Positions 1-8,973 of a DNA stretch of 64,000 nucleotides are shown here, piece after piece. Below the pieces are notes generated by a model that did no database searches, had not been told where the DNA came from, and saw nothing but the letters and a program-made list of their open reading frames with translations. How positions within the stretch are numbered: position 1 is the stretch's first letter; every line of letters begins with the position of its first letter. Source of the stretch: Hyphomonas chukchiensis (GTDB lineage Bacteria; Pseudomonadota; Alphaproteobacteria; Caulobacterales; Hyphomonadaceae); assembly GCF_000682695.1 (NCBI RefSeq), contig NZ_AWFG01000001.1, forward strand, positions 186,001 through 250,000. Direction: 5' to 3'. The position numbers were made by a program, and so were the translations under genes.

Positions 1-1
1 G

Positions 2-190
2 CCCATTGCCAAGATCAAATCCTTCAAGCTGAATTTCGACTGCGCCCGCGCGCCCGACGGCCGCACGCACATCTCCCGCGTCGATGTCGCCATCAATGGC
101 TCGGCCATGATGAAGGAGTTCAGCGAGGCCGAACACCAGACGATCAGCAATCTCAAGCCCCTGCCCGAATCAAGCATGGGCACGAAATAG
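2..190 (+). CDS. C-terminal fragment of an unidentified protein (5' end outside window)
   Basis: An open frame enters from the left edge and stops at 188-190, leaving 62 residues that end in SSMGTK. The visible part is soluble, mixed in charge and has no membrane segment. It contains a short stretch (SRVDVAINGSAMM) that could be a beta strand and turn. I do not recognise the family. It ends 12 bases before the stop codon of the convergent serine hydrolase gene. The frame uses GC-rich third positions like its neighbours, which supports real coding, but nothing about its role can be said without the upstream part. Confidence 0.55.
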   Translation, partial: PIAKIKSFKLNFDCARAPDGRTHISRVDVAINGSAMMKEFSEAEHQTISNLKPLPESSMGTK

Positions 191-202
191 GCCCCTTCGG
201 CC

Positions 203-1732
203 CTAGTTCGGCTGGGCCTGCATGGCTTGCTGGTCGGCGAGGAATTTCGCGCGCTCCTTCGCCGTCATGTTCTCCATCTGGGCCTCAATCTCGGCCTGCG
301 ACCGCTGGGCCGCACGCTCATTGTCGGCCGCCTGCAGCGCCAGCAGCACGTCGCGCGTGAAGTCATTGATCTCAAACTTGGCCCCGCCATTGGCGTCATA
401 GCCGCGCCGCACGATCACCGCATTCATGCTCGGCGCGATGACGACATACTGCCCCCGGTTGCCGGCCATGTAATACACGTCCGACGGCACGCCCGGCGCA
501 TCCGTCATCAGCCAGAACTGCGCGCCATAGCCGGGGCCGGTCGCAGGCTGGGCCGGGGCCGGCGTGCGCACGAATTTCACCCAGCCTTCCGGCAGCAGGC
601 GCTCATTGCCCCACATGCCGTCCTGCAGGTAGAGCTGGCCGACACGGGCCAGATCCCGCGCCGTCGACCAGACCTGGCTCGACGCAATGAAATCGCCGTT
701 CCAGTCGATCTCCATTGTCGTATGCGCCGCGCCGATCTTGTTCAGCACTTTCTCATACGGGAAACGGTGGAAGGCATCGTCATCCTTCATCGCCTCGCGC
801 AGGGCGCGCATCGCGATCAGCGTGTCGTCATTGGCATATTTGAACCGCGTGCCCGGCGCCGCTTCCAGCACCTTGGTCGCCGCCTGGTCCACCACACGCC
901 CGCCGCCGAAATAGATCCGGTCGGTGCGCGAGCCGCTCTCGCCGCTGTCGAGGCCGCTGCCCATGTTCATCAGGTTGCGGATCGTGATGTTGCGGCGCGG
1001 GTCGGCGCCATTGTTCCAGGCGTCGATCACGGCCGGGTAGTCGATATCGATGATGCCGTTGCGCCGCGCTGCGCCCAGCACGGTGGCCGCGATGGACTTG
1101 CCGACAGACCAGGTCCGTTGCGGCGTCTCATGGTCCACACCAAGCGCATAGCGCTCGGCCACGACCTGACCGTCCCGCACGACCAGCACCGCGCTCGTGC
1201 GCGTGCCATTGCCATAGGTGCGCTCGTCAAAGGCCGACGAGACCGGCAGTTCCAGCCGTTCGGCCTCTTCGGTGCGCAGCTGGATCTTCACGTTCGAGCC
1301 GATGGCACTGCCCCGGTCAGCCGCAGGCGTAGCGGGCCAGCTGGCGAAATGCGGCAGGAAGGCAATCTGGCCCGCATCGGCCCCGATCGGCAGCTGCGTA
1401 CAGCCAAAGCCCGGGCGCCAGGCCGCAATGCGCGGCGGCATGTTGGCGGAATAAGTCACCGAGACCGTCTTCTGCAGCGTGTTCACCTGCGCGCCGGGCA
1501 GCTTGTCATAGGCGCGCTGGTAATCGGGATAGATGCCCGAGAGATCGTTCTGCTCGATCTCCGCCATGGACTGGCCGGCATTGAACAGGTCAGAGCAGGT
1601 GAAACTGGCTTTCCAGCCGGCGGCGAGCGCGGCATCCATCTCGTCTGTATTGCCGCCCTCCTGCGTCAGGGCGGGAAGGGCAGATACTGCAAGGGCAGCA
1701 AGGGACACGATCACGGCTCTGGCGGGACGCAT
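203..1732 (-). CDS. secreted serine hydrolase, beta-lactamase/class C fold
   Basis: This 509-residue protein starts with a signal peptide (hydrophobic residues about 5-24). It carries the hallmarks of the beta-lactamase/penicillin-binding-protein-like hydrolases: the nucleophile motif SVGK at residues 209-212 and YAN at 299-301. Family members cleave esters, amides or D-amino-acid peptides, and substrate cannot be read from sequence. The start is taken at the ATG at 1732 because AGGAGAG lies about 8 bases upstream; a TTG two codons earlier is possible. The first 150 residues or so before the catalytic domain are an extension of unknown function with a few cysteines (C46, C111). The C-terminal tail is charged and probably helical. 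A distant cousin lies at 25634-26953. Family assignment is secure, function open. Confidence 0.85.
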   Translation of the reverse strand: MRPARAVIVSLAALAVSALPALTQEGGNTDEMDAALAAGWKASFTCSDLFNAGQSMAEIEQNDLSGIYPDYQRAYDKLPGAQVNTLQKTVSVTYSANMPPRIAAWRPGFGCTQLPIGADAGQIAFLPHFASWPATPAADRGSAIGSNVKIQLRTEEAERLELPVSSAFDERTYGNGTRTSAVLVVRDGQVVAERYALGVDHETPQRTWSVGKSIAATVLGAARRNGIIDIDYPAVIDAWNNGADPRRNITIRNLMNMGSGLDSGESGSRTDRIYFGGGRVVDQAATKVLEAAPGTRFKYANDDTLIAMRALREAMKDDDAFHRFPYEKVLNKIGAAHTTMEIDWNGDFIASSQVWSTARDLARVGQLYLQDGMWGNERLLPEGWVKFVRTPAPAQPATGPGYGAQFWLMTDAPGVPSDVYYMAGNRGQYVVIAPSMNAVIVRRGYDANGGAKFEINDFTRDVLLALQAADNERAAQRSQAEIEAQMENMTAKERAKFLADQQAMQAQPN

Positions 1733-1915
1733 GGGCAAATCTCTCCTGTTGGATACGCAACTCTATGCACATCCTTTCATGTCGCAAGTATGGCGGGGCA
1801 GTTAAGGCCTTCGTAACGCCTCAGCATTTTCTGGCGTCGGTCTCCAGCGAATTTGCTTCCGGGGTCAATCGAAAAGTGGCATATAGGGCGCATGCTCTAA
1901 TGGACCTTGTCGACG

Positions 1916-2722
1916 ATGACCGAAGCGGTTTGGAACGGCAGTACAAAAGCGGCCACGCGCCCGCAATTCTATGTCTGGATGGCGGGCGCTTGCCTTGCCA
2001 TCGCGGTACTCGGGTTTGCACCGACCTATGCCCTGCCCCTTGCGACCGGCAAGTTCTTCGGCCCGCCCCTGATTCACGTTCACGCGGCCATCCTCTACAC
2101 GTGGATGATCTATTTCTTCGTGCAGAGCTCCCTCGTGGCGCGCGGCCAGGTACTGGCCCACCGTACCTGGGGCATGCTCGGCATCTCCATCGTGACCGCC
2201 ATGGTGTTCATGACACTCACCGTCTCGGCCATCCAGATCGCGCAGGCCTCCCTTCCCGGCCAGCCCGAAGGCCTCGCCCACAACATGCGTGCCTTCAAAT
2301 GGATCTCCGTCGGCGGCATGCTGTTCATCGCCACCGTATTCACGCTCGCCATCGTAAGCTTGCGCAAGCCGGAGGTGCACAAGCGCCTGATCGTGCTGAT
2401 GACAATCAGCATGCTGGGCGCGCCCATCGCGCGCTGGTTCATCTTCTTCCTCGCCCCGGCGTCAGACGCTGCGGCGCATGTCAATGATCCCCTGCCCTAT
2501 ATGGAAGTGCCGCCGGTCTTCGTCGCGCTGCCGCCCTCCCTGATCGGTGACCTGCTGCTGGTCGTCGCCATGGTCTATGACTGGCGCACACGCGGCAGGC
2601 CGCACCAGGTCTACCTGATCGGCGGGGCTGCGCTCCTGCTCCTGCAGCTGACTTCGGTGCCCGTGTCACAATCGGCGCCATGGCAGGCCGCCGCCGCATG
2701 GCTCGGCAGTATTGCGGGCTAA
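1916..2722 (+). CDS. seven-helix integral membrane protein of unknown function
   Basis: The 268-residue product has about seven hydrophobic helices, near residues 17-40, 53-73, 83-108, 130-150, 158-178, 203-222 and 232-250. Histidines sit at or near helix ends (the HVH triplet before helix 2, H82 before helix 3, one in the loop before helix 4 and one before helix 5). That could suggest haem or metal binding, but I cannot assign a family. I placed the start at the ATG at 1916 rather than an in-frame TTG nine bases upstream. The gene stands alone, diverging from the serine hydrolase on its left and converging on the Hsp70-like gene. No signal peptide is apparent beyond the first helix. Confidence 0.75.
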   Translation: MTEAVWNGSTKAATRPQFYVWMAGACLAIAVLGFAPTYALPLATGKFFGPPLIHVHAAILYTWMIYFFVQSSLVARGQVLAHRTWGMLGISIVTAMVFMTLTVSAIQIAQASLPGQPEGLAHNMRAFKWISVGGMLFIATVFTLAIVSLRKPEVHKRLIVLMTISMLGAPIARWFIFFLAPASDAAAHVNDPLPYMEVPPVFVALPPSLIGDLLLVVAMVYDWRTRGRPHQVYLIGGAALLLLQLTSVPVSQSAPWQAAAAWLGSIAG

Positions 2723-2731
2723 GGCAGGGGC

Positions 2732-3967
2732 CTACACCCTCGCCATCGCCGCGCCATGCACCGCGAGGCCCTTGGCCACCGCGCCGAAGCGATCGTTCGC
2801 TGACAGGGTCGCATTGCCGAACCGCGCTGCCAGCCGCTCCTGCACCAGTGGAATGAAGGTCGAACCGCCGACCATGACGATATCGGTGATCTGCTCGGGC
2901 TTGGCCCCTGCCCGCGCGAGGCATTCGGCCGCCACCGCGTCCATCTTGGAAATCGCCTCGTCAATCAGGCCTTCGAACGCCGCCCGCGTGACAATCTTTT
3001 CGAGGTGCGCGTCCGGCGTGTCATAGGCGAAGACCTGCTGGTCGGCGCCGCTGAGGCCGATCTTGATCTGCTCGGTACGCTTGGCATAGGCGTGGGCCTC
3101 ATGGTGGCGCACCAGATAGTCGAAGGCGAGAATGCCTTCGCTCTGCGGGCTGTTCATCTTCATCCAGGTGATCTGCTTCTGCACATCGCGCGTGTAGAGC
3201 TTGTTGAGGCTCTTCCAGTCCGAGAGGATCGAATAAGGCGCCGACGGCACCGGCAACCCGTTGAGCGACAGCGTCTCCATATGGCCGAACAGTTTCGACA
3301 GGTCATGGAAGCTCAGCATGTGGTCGAAATCATTACCCCCCACATAAAGCCCGGCGCTGCCCAGCACATCAAAGCCCGCATTGTCCGCTGAAATCCGCAC
3401 GACCGAAAAGTCCGACGTACCGCCCCCGATATCGACCACGAAGACCAGCTTTTCCCGGCCCGCCTGAAAGCTGACCGAGCGCGCCGCTGCCACCGGCTCG
3501 TCAAGGAACTCCACCTGATCCACGCCCGCCACATTGAGGCAGGCCTCAAGGATCGTCTGCGCGCGTGCATCGAGTTCAGGGTGCCGGTCATTGAACGAGA
3601 CCGGCCGCCCCTGGATCACCGAGTCGACGCGCTCGCCCGTCTCCGCCTCGGCCCGGGCAATCACCCGCGTCAGGAAATGCGCGATCACATCGCGAAACGG
3701 CAGGCGGCGCCGGCCCACTTCCGTCGTCTCGTCAATCAGCGACGAGCCGAGCACCGACTTGATCGACCGCATCAGCCGGCCTTCCTCGCCGGACTCATAG
3801 GCACTCACGGCCTCCGCGCCGATGGCATATTCGCCGGACGTCGAGCCATAGAAGACCGCCGTCGGAATCGACGTCGCGTCCGGCTCCAGCGCGATCAGCT
3901 GTGTGCCTTGCGCGCTGCGAAAGGCGATGGACGTGTTGGACGTGCCGAAATCGATGCCGACTTGCAT
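2732..3967 (-). CDS. Hsp70-family chaperone, YegD-like
   Basis: The 411-residue protein is an actin/Hsp70-fold ATPase. Phosphate-1 loop DFGTSNTS lies at residues 6-13, phosphate-2 DIGGGTSDF at 179-187, and the adenosine motif GGSTF at 367-371. It stops soon after the nucleotide-binding domain, so the DnaK substrate-binding domain and lid are absent. This matches the short YegD-type proteins (about 450 residues), whose clients are unknown. A longer reading frame extends upstream, but residues before the ATG at 3967 look like non-coding translation, and the ATPase begins immediately at MQVGIDFG. It is divergent from the exonuclease gene at 4084, sharing a 116-base spacer that must hold both promoters. 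Confidence 0.88.
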   Translation of the reverse strand: MQVGIDFGTSNTSIAFRSAQGTQLIALEPDATSIPTAVFYGSTSGEYAIGAEAVSAYESGEEGRLMRSIKSVLGSSLIDETTEVGRRRLPFRDVIAHFLTRVIARAEAETGERVDSVIQGRPVSFNDRHPELDARAQTILEACLNVAGVDQVEFLDEPVAAARSVSFQAGREKLVFVVDIGGGTSDFSVVRISADNAGFDVLGSAGLYVGGNDFDHMLSFHDLSKLFGHMETLSLNGLPVPSAPYSILSDWKSLNKLYTRDVQKQITWMKMNSPQSEGILAFDYLVRHHEAHAYAKRTEQIKIGLSGADQQVFAYDTPDAHLEKIVTRAAFEGLIDEAISKMDAVAAECLARAGAKPEQITDIVMVGGSTFIPLVQERLAARFGNATLSANDRFGAVAKGLAVHGAAMARV

Positions 3968-4083
3968 GGGAGAAGCCCTCGGTGCGGGGAATGCGGCTAA
4001 GTCGCCTAGCCCACTTGGGCCAAAAGCGGAAGGCGCCGCAGCCAGCCCCTTCCCCGCTTTGTGCAATCGCCTACATTCAGGGC

Positions 4084-5112
4084 ATGCTTCGCCCCGACCT
4101 CCTGCTGCAGCCGACACCGAAGGGCCTCTATTGCCCGCCGGGGGATTTCTATCTCGATCCGGTGCGCGGCGCGGTCGACCGGGCCGTCATCAGCCATGGC
4201 CATTCCGACCATGCGCGCGGCGGCCATGGCAAGGTTCTCGCCCATCCGGACACGCTCGCCATCATGGCCTGCCGCTATGGCGCCAATTTCGCCAAGTCCA
4301 CGCAGGCGCTCGAATATGGCGAAACCGTCGAGATCAATGGCGTCACCGTCTGGCTCGCGCCCGCCGGCCATATCCTCGGCTCGGCTCAGGTCGTCGTCGA
4401 GCACAAGGGCCTGCGCATGACCTTCACCGGCGACTACAAGCGCCGCTTCGACCCGACCTGCGCGACGTTCGAGCCGGTCGAGAACACACATGTCTTTATC
4501 TCCGAGGCGACCTTCGCCCTGCCTGTCTTCCGCCACCCCGATACGGGCCACGAGATCGACCGCCTCCTGCAGAGCGTGACCGACTTTCCCGAACGCGCCC
4601 ATTGCATCGGTGCCTATTCCCTCGGCAAGGCCCAGCGCGTCATCCGCCACCTGCGCCTTGCGGGCTATGACGACCCCATCTTCATCCATGGCAGCCTTGA
4701 AAAGCTCTGCGCGCATTACCAGTCCGTCGGCATCGACCTTGGCACCCTCATCCTCGCCACCAGCGACGACACGTCCAAGGCCGCCCGCGAGGCCTTTCGC
4801 GGCAAGATCATCATTGCCCCGCCCGGCGCCTTTGAAGGCAAATGGGCCCAGCGCTTCCCCGACCCGATCCTCGGCTTTGCCTCCGGCTGGATGAGCATCA
4901 AACAGCGGGCGAAACAGCGCGGCGTCGAGCTGCCACTGGTGATCTCCGACCATGCCGACTGGGACGAACTGACTGACACCGTGCGCGAAGTGAACCCGGA
5001 AGAACTCTGGGTCACCTATGGCCGCGAGGACGCTCTTGTCCGCTGGGCCGAGCTTGAAGGCCGCCGCGCCCGCCCCCTGCGCATGGTCGCCTATGACGAC
5101 GAGGCAGGTTGA
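4084..5112 (+). CDS. DNA-ligase-associated exonuclease, metallo-beta-lactamase/beta-CASP fold
   Basis: The 342-residue product belongs to the metallo-beta-lactamase nucleases found beside bacterial ATP-dependent DNA ligases (TIGR04122-type 'ligase-associated exonuclease'). The HxHxDH zinc motif is at residues 38-43. It is followed by the HILGSAQ and FTGDY segments and a late SDHAD segment near the C terminus that would supply the remaining metal ligands. The expected role is end processing in a DNA repair module with a ligase, a Lhr-type helicase and a phosphoesterase. In this window only the ligase (7218-8849) is seen, and it is not adjacent. The start is the ATG at 4084; upstream in-frame codons read through non-coding sequence. 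Confidence 0.85.
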   Translation: MLRPDLLLQPTPKGLYCPPGDFYLDPVRGAVDRAVISHGHSDHARGGHGKVLAHPDTLAIMACRYGANFAKSTQALEYGETVEINGVTVWLAPAGHILGSAQVVVEHKGLRMTFTGDYKRRFDPTCATFEPVENTHVFISEATFALPVFRHPDTGHEIDRLLQSVTDFPERAHCIGAYSLGKAQRVIRHLRLAGYDDPIFIHGSLEKLCAHYQSVGIDLGTLILATSDDTSKAAREAFRGKIIIAPPGAFEGKWAQRFPDPILGFASGWMSIKQRAKQRGVELPLVISDHADWDELTDTVREVNPEELWVTYGREDALVRWAELEGRRARPLRMVAYDDEAG

Positions 5113-5169
5113 CCCCGCCGCGCCTTGGCCCCTTTAGTAAGGGTCATCGGTGCTTTCAAAGGGGACGAC

Positions 5170-6378
5170 ATGAAACACCCAGCCCTCATCGCGGCCACAG
5201 CCGCCCTGTTCGCGCTCGCCGCCTGCGACGCCATCCGCCTGCCCGGAGATCCGGCCGAGACGGCCGCCGAGAAGCCTGACGACGCGTCCGGCACGCTCGA
5301 CCAGCTGCCGAGCGACCTCTTCGACGACACGGTCACGAGTTCCGTCGAAGTGGTGCCCGAAACGCCTGCGAGTGCCACCACAACGGACCCGGAAGTCCCC
5401 GCGAACGGCCCCGGAACGGACACGGAAGTCCCCGAAAGCGGTCCGGCAACACCCGGGGAAGCCGCCCTGCAGCCCGAATCCGTGGGCGGCATCGCGCTCG
5501 CCGTACAGGTGCCCGAAATCACGCTCGCATCGCTCAATGCCGCCAGCTGCGGCCGCCCGGCGGGCAGCCCGCCAACCCCAACGGTTGCTGCAGTTTCCGG
5601 CGCGACCGAACAGGCAGAAGGCCTCGCCGCACCTGAAGCCGTCAACGGCCTCGCCGCCAGCCTCGCCAGCTTCCCCGGCATCGTGAAGCTCGAACCCCGC
5701 GCGCCCCAGCCCGACGGCACAATCACCAGTGGCCACTGCAGCGCCACGCGCATCGCCCCCAACTGGTTCGTCACCGCCGCCCACTGTGTTGACGACGAAT
5801 ACCAGGAACTCCGCCTCATCGGCGACGCCGCCAACCTGCGCAGCCCGCTGGCCAAGGTGACCAGCGCCACCGTCGCCGTCTGCCATGCCGGCTATCTCGG
5901 CACGTCCAATGGCTATGCCAATGACCTCGCCCTGATCCGTCTCGACGACGCCCAGGTCGCGCCCATCGCGGACGTACCCGTCGCCCGTTACGGCGCCACG
6001 CAGAAGCCCCTGGCGCCCGCCAATTACCCCATGGCCGATATGGCCGGCTGGGGCCTCACCCATTATGGCGGCAACCTGTCGAACAATCTGATGTCGACGC
6101 AGCTGAAGATCACCGCCGACGGCCCGTCGCTGATCAATGTCGCCAGTGCAGGCGGTGCAGGCCCCTGCATCGGCGACAGCGGCGGCCCGCTCTATGTCAC
6201 AGAGGCCGATGGCTCAAAGACCGTTGTCGGCGTGCTGTCGGTCGTCGAACAGAACCGCGCGACCGGCCAGTTCTGCGCCGGCGACTATAATGGCCGCTAC
6301 ACAAACCTGCAGGGCTACACGAGCTGGATCAGCTCGGTCATGGCGCTCTGCGATGCCAATCCGGACGTGTGCAAATAG
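5170..6378 (+). CDS. trypsin-like serine protease, lipoprotein
   Basis: The 402-residue protein has a lipoprotein signal with the lipobox LAAC (Cys19). A low-complexity Thr/Pro/Glu linker follows (about residues 40-100, with tandem TDxEVP-type repeats), then a chymotrypsin-fold S1 domain. The catalytic triad is visible: His205 in TAAHC, Asp252 in NDLAL and Ser337 in GDSGGPL. It should be anchored to a membrane and active in the periplasm or outside the cell. A good ribosome site (AAAGGGG) sits about 6 bases before the ATG at 5170. It follows the exonuclease gene by 57 bases on the same strand and precedes a repeat element. Its placement between two DNA-repair genes looks fortuitous. Confidence 0.88.
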   Translation: MKHPALIAATAALFALAACDAIRLPGDPAETAAEKPDDASGTLDQLPSDLFDDTVTSSVEVVPETPASATTTDPEVPANGPGTDTEVPESGPATPGEAALQPESVGGIALAVQVPEITLASLNAASCGRPAGSPPTPTVAAVSGATEQAEGLAAPEAVNGLAASLASFPGIVKLEPRAPQPDGTITSGHCSATRIAPNWFVTAAHCVDDEYQELRLIGDAANLRSPLAKVTSATVAVCHAGYLGTSNGYANDLALIRLDDAQVAPIADVPVARYGATQKPLAPANYPMADMAGWGLTHYGGNLSNNLMSTQLKITADGPSLINVASAGGAGPCIGDSGGPLYVTEADGSKTVVGVLSVVEQNRATGQFCAGDYNGRYTNLQGYTSWISSVMALCDANPDVCK

Positions 6379-6390
6379 GCCCGCCCCGCC

Positions 6391-6501
6391 GCGCCCCTGC
6401 CTCCGCAGGGGACACGGCCTCAGGGGGCATGGGGTATTCGAAACTCAGGTCCGTAACATGGTTTCCGTGTCCCCTGCGCAGGCAGGGGCGGCGAATCCCG
6501 G
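6391..6501. repeat. REP-like palindromic repeat pair, locus 1
   Basis: Two arms lie in inverted orientation between the protease and the glutathione transferase gene: 6391-6417 and 6465-6501. Each contains a self-complementary core (CCCCTGC...GCAGGGG around CTGC) followed by ACACGG. The left arm has one mismatch (CTCC for CTGC). The right arm (37 bases, 6465-6501) is identical to 25458-25494. Here the ACACGG ends face each other across a 47-base spacer. Stem-loops of this sort would also protect or end both convergent transcripts. Confidence 0.8.
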
Positions 6502-6508
6502 CCTCAGC

Positions 6509-7123
6509 CTAGATGCCTACTTCCAGCATCTTCTGATAGGCAGGACGCGCCTTCATCTTCTCGAACCATGCCTTTGTGGCGGGCCGGTTTTCGAGGCCGC
6601 CCTGCGCATCGGACATCAGGATCTGGAAGCCCATCAGGCAGTCAGCTGCCGTGAAGCGCTCACCTGCGAAATAGGGATATTTGGCGAGATGCGCCTCGAT
6701 CGTGCTGGCCGCCTTCTCGCGCTCTGCCGCCATCATTTCCTTGGCCGGATTGCCCGTCATGTCGACGCGGGCAAAATAGACCTGCAACAGGCCCGGCAGG
6801 AAAATGGCGCCCTCGGCAGCGTGCAGCCATTCCAGATAGCGCGGGAATTCCGGCGAGCTCGGGCGCGGGTGGAGGTGGAAGTCGGTGTCATACTTGCCCA
6901 TCAGGTATTCCGCGATGGCGCCCGTCTCGGCGATCACGACATCGCCGTCTTCCAGCAGCGGGGACTTGCCCATCGGGTGGATCTTGAGCAACTCCGGCGG
7001 CGCGAGGTTCGTCACGGGATTGCGCTTGTAATGGACAATCTCGTGCGGCACGCCGAGTTCGGCCAGCAGCCAGACAATGCGCTGCGAACGTGAGGCGTTG
7101 AGATGGTGGAGCGTGAGCGTCAT
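6509..7123 (-). CDS. glutathione S-transferase
   Basis: The 204-residue product has the two-domain GST layout. The N-terminal thioredoxin-like part (residues 1-80) contains SRSQRIVWLL, the cis-proline region GKSPLLEDGD and the glutathione-contacting ETGAIAEYL. An all-helical C-terminal domain follows, with FTAADCLMGF as the N-capping region. It would conjugate or reduce electrophiles in the cytoplasm; substrate class is not readable. The start is at the ATG at 7123, just after the spacer shared with the divergent DNA ligase gene (94 bases). The 3' end runs into the palindromic repeat at 6391-6501, which may serve as its terminator. Confidence 0.88.
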   Translation of the reverse strand: MTLTLHHLNASRSQRIVWLLAELGVPHEIVHYKRNPVTNLAPPELLKIHPMGKSPLLEDGDVVIAETGAIAEYLMGKYDTDFHLHPRPSSPEFPRYLEWLHAAEGAIFLPGLLQVYFARVDMTGNPAKEMMAAEREKAASTIEAHLAKYPYFAGERFTAADCLMGFQILMSDAQGGLENRPATKAWFEKMKARPAYQKMLEVGI

Positions 7124-7217
7124 GAACGAATTTCCCTTTGAGACGTATGGGCCAGTATCGGCTGCGCGCCTGTTTCCGACGCTGTCATGAACCCTGTTTG
7201 GCCCTATGTAGGACTGC

Positions 7218-8849
7218 ATGCAAGCCTTTGCCGATCTGCTCGACCGACTAGTCCTGACGCCTTCCCGCAACGGCAAGCTGCGCCTGATGGCGGCCTATTT
7301 CGCCGCAGCGCCAGACCCGGACCGCGGCTATGCCCTCGGCGCGATCACCGGCGATCTCGACATTCCGAATGCCAAGCCCGCCATGATCCGGGGGCTCATG
7401 GACGGGCGGATGGACGCCGAACTCTTCGCGCTCTCCTACGACTATGTCGGCGACCTTGCCGAGACGGTCAGCCTGGTCTGGCCCGACACGCGCGGCGCCA
7501 ACCGCACGCCGCCACTGTCGGACATTGTCGAGACACTGAACGAGGCAACGCGCGCCGAGACACCACGCCTTGTCGCCGGATGGCTCGACGGGCTTGATGC
7601 AACGGGCCGCTGGGCCTTCCTCAAATTGCTGACCGGCGGATTACGAATCGGCGTCTCCGCGCGGCTCGCGAAACTGGCACTGGGCGAGTTCGGCGGGAAG
7701 GACGTGACCGAGATCGAGGAGATCTGGCACGGCCTCGCCCCGCCCTACGAGTCGCTGTTCGCCTGGCTCGAAGACCGCGCCGAACGCCCAAGCCCCGATA
7801 TCGCCGCGCCCTTCCGGCCCGTCATGCTGGCCCACCCGCTGGTGCCCAAGGCCGACCGTGACAATCCTGATGCCGTCGACCCGGCGCTCATCACGGCCGA
7901 GGCCTTCGCCGCCGAATGGAAATATGACGGCATCCGCGTACAAGCCTCCGCCGAGCACGGCACACGGCGCATCTATACGCGCACCGGCGACGACATTTCC
8001 CACGCTTTCCCGGATGTGGTGGCTGCGATGGATTACGAAGGCACGCTCGATGGCGAACTGCTGGTGCGCAATCCCGATGGCACGGTCGCGCCCTTCAACG
8101 CGCTGCAGCAACGCCTCAACCGCAAGACCGTCTCGAAGAAACAGATGGAGACGCACCCCGCCTTCATCCGCGCCTATGACCTCCTGGTCGATGGCAAGCG
8201 CGACGTGCGGGGCCTGACCTTCCGTGAACGCCGGGAACGGCTCGAACATTTCATCCTGACAGTGGAGAGCGACCGGTTCGATCTTTCGCCGCTCGTGCCG
8301 ATCACGACACTGGCGAAACTGGACGATGCGCGGCTTGATCCCCCTGCTCCGGAGATTGAAGGCGTGATGCTGAAGCGCTGGGACAGCGCCTATCTTGCCG
8401 GGCGCCCCAAGGGCCTCTGGTACAAGTGGAAGCGCGATCCGTATCTCGTGGACGCGGTGCTGATGTATGCCCAGCGCGGGCATGGCAAACGCTCCAGCTT
8501 CTATTCCGATTTCACCTTCGGCGTCTGGCGCGAGAAGGATGGTGCCGACGAATTGACCCCGGTGGGCAAGGCCTATTTCGGTTTTACCGACGAGGAATTG
8601 AAACAGCTCGATGCCTTCGTGCGCGCCAACACGATTGACCGGTTCGGGCCCGTGCGGTCGGTAACGGCAAACAAGGAAACGGGTGTCGTTCTGGAAGTGG
8701 CCTTCGAGGGCCTGCAGCGTTCGCCGCGCCACAAGTCCGGCCTCGCCATGCGCTTCCCGCGCATCAATCGCATCCGGTGGGACAAGCCGACGGCCGAAGC
8801 TGACCGGATCGAAACGCTTGAGGCGCTGCTGGCTGAGCAGGGTCAATAA
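7218..8849 (+). CDS. ATP-dependent DNA ligase, cisplatin-damage-response type
   Basis: The 543-residue protein has an N-terminal helical domain (about 1-200), an adenylation domain with motif I KYDGIR (nucleophile Lys235), downstream nucleotidyltransferase motifs (DGELLV, EGVMLK, WYKWKRD) and a C-terminal OB fold. Length and layout match the bacterial 'TIGR04120' ligase family, which accompanies a metallo-beta-lactamase exonuclease, a Lhr-like helicase and a PdeM phosphoesterase and aids repair of crosslink damage. Here the exonuclease lies 2.1 kb away on the same strand, and the helicase and phosphoesterase are not in view. The ribosome site is weak (AGGA). It ends tail-to-tail with the HU gene. 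Confidence 0.92.
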   Translation: MQAFADLLDRLVLTPSRNGKLRLMAAYFAAAPDPDRGYALGAITGDLDIPNAKPAMIRGLMDGRMDAELFALSYDYVGDLAETVSLVWPDTRGANRTPPLSDIVETLNEATRAETPRLVAGWLDGLDATGRWAFLKLLTGGLRIGVSARLAKLALGEFGGKDVTEIEEIWHGLAPPYESLFAWLEDRAERPSPDIAAPFRPVMLAHPLVPKADRDNPDAVDPALITAEAFAAEWKYDGIRVQASAEHGTRRIYTRTGDDISHAFPDVVAAMDYEGTLDGELLVRNPDGTVAPFNALQQRLNRKTVSKKQMETHPAFIRAYDLLVDGKRDVRGLTFRERRERLEHFILTVESDRFDLSPLVPITTLAKLDDARLDPPAPEIEGVMLKRWDSAYLAGRPKGLWYKWKRDPYLVDAVLMYAQRGHGKRSSFYSDFTFGVWREKDGADELTPVGKAYFGFTDEELKQLDAFVRANTIDRFGPVRSVTANKETGVVLEVAFEGLQRSPRHKSGLAMRFPRINRIRWDKPTAEADRIETLEALLAEQGQ

Positions 8850-8910
8850 ATCAAGGCCAACACAAGCAAAGCGCAGAGGCCGCCGCGCCAGCGGCGAACA
8901 GCCTCGAGCA

Positions 8911-8947
8911 AATAAAAAAGGGCCAGCCCCATACAGGCTGGCCCTTC
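8911..8947 (-). terminator. Rho-independent terminator of the HU gene
   Basis: An 11-bp perfect stem (8919-8929 with 8937-8947, core GGGCCAGCC/GGCTGGCCC) closes a 7-base loop. Read on the minus strand it is followed at once by a U-rich tract (complement of AAATAAAAAA at 8911-8920). It sits 27 bases downstream of the HU stop codon and may also catch ligase transcripts from the other side. Confidence 0.92.
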
Positions 8948-8973
8948 AATTCAGTTCAAAAAGAAATCCGTTA

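Noticed and set aside
227-1816. Long open frame (529 codons) on the plus strand opposite the serine hydrolase
   Set aside because: Rich in Arg/His/Ala with no recognisable domain. It is the antisense of a well-supported gene and results from high GC at third positions.
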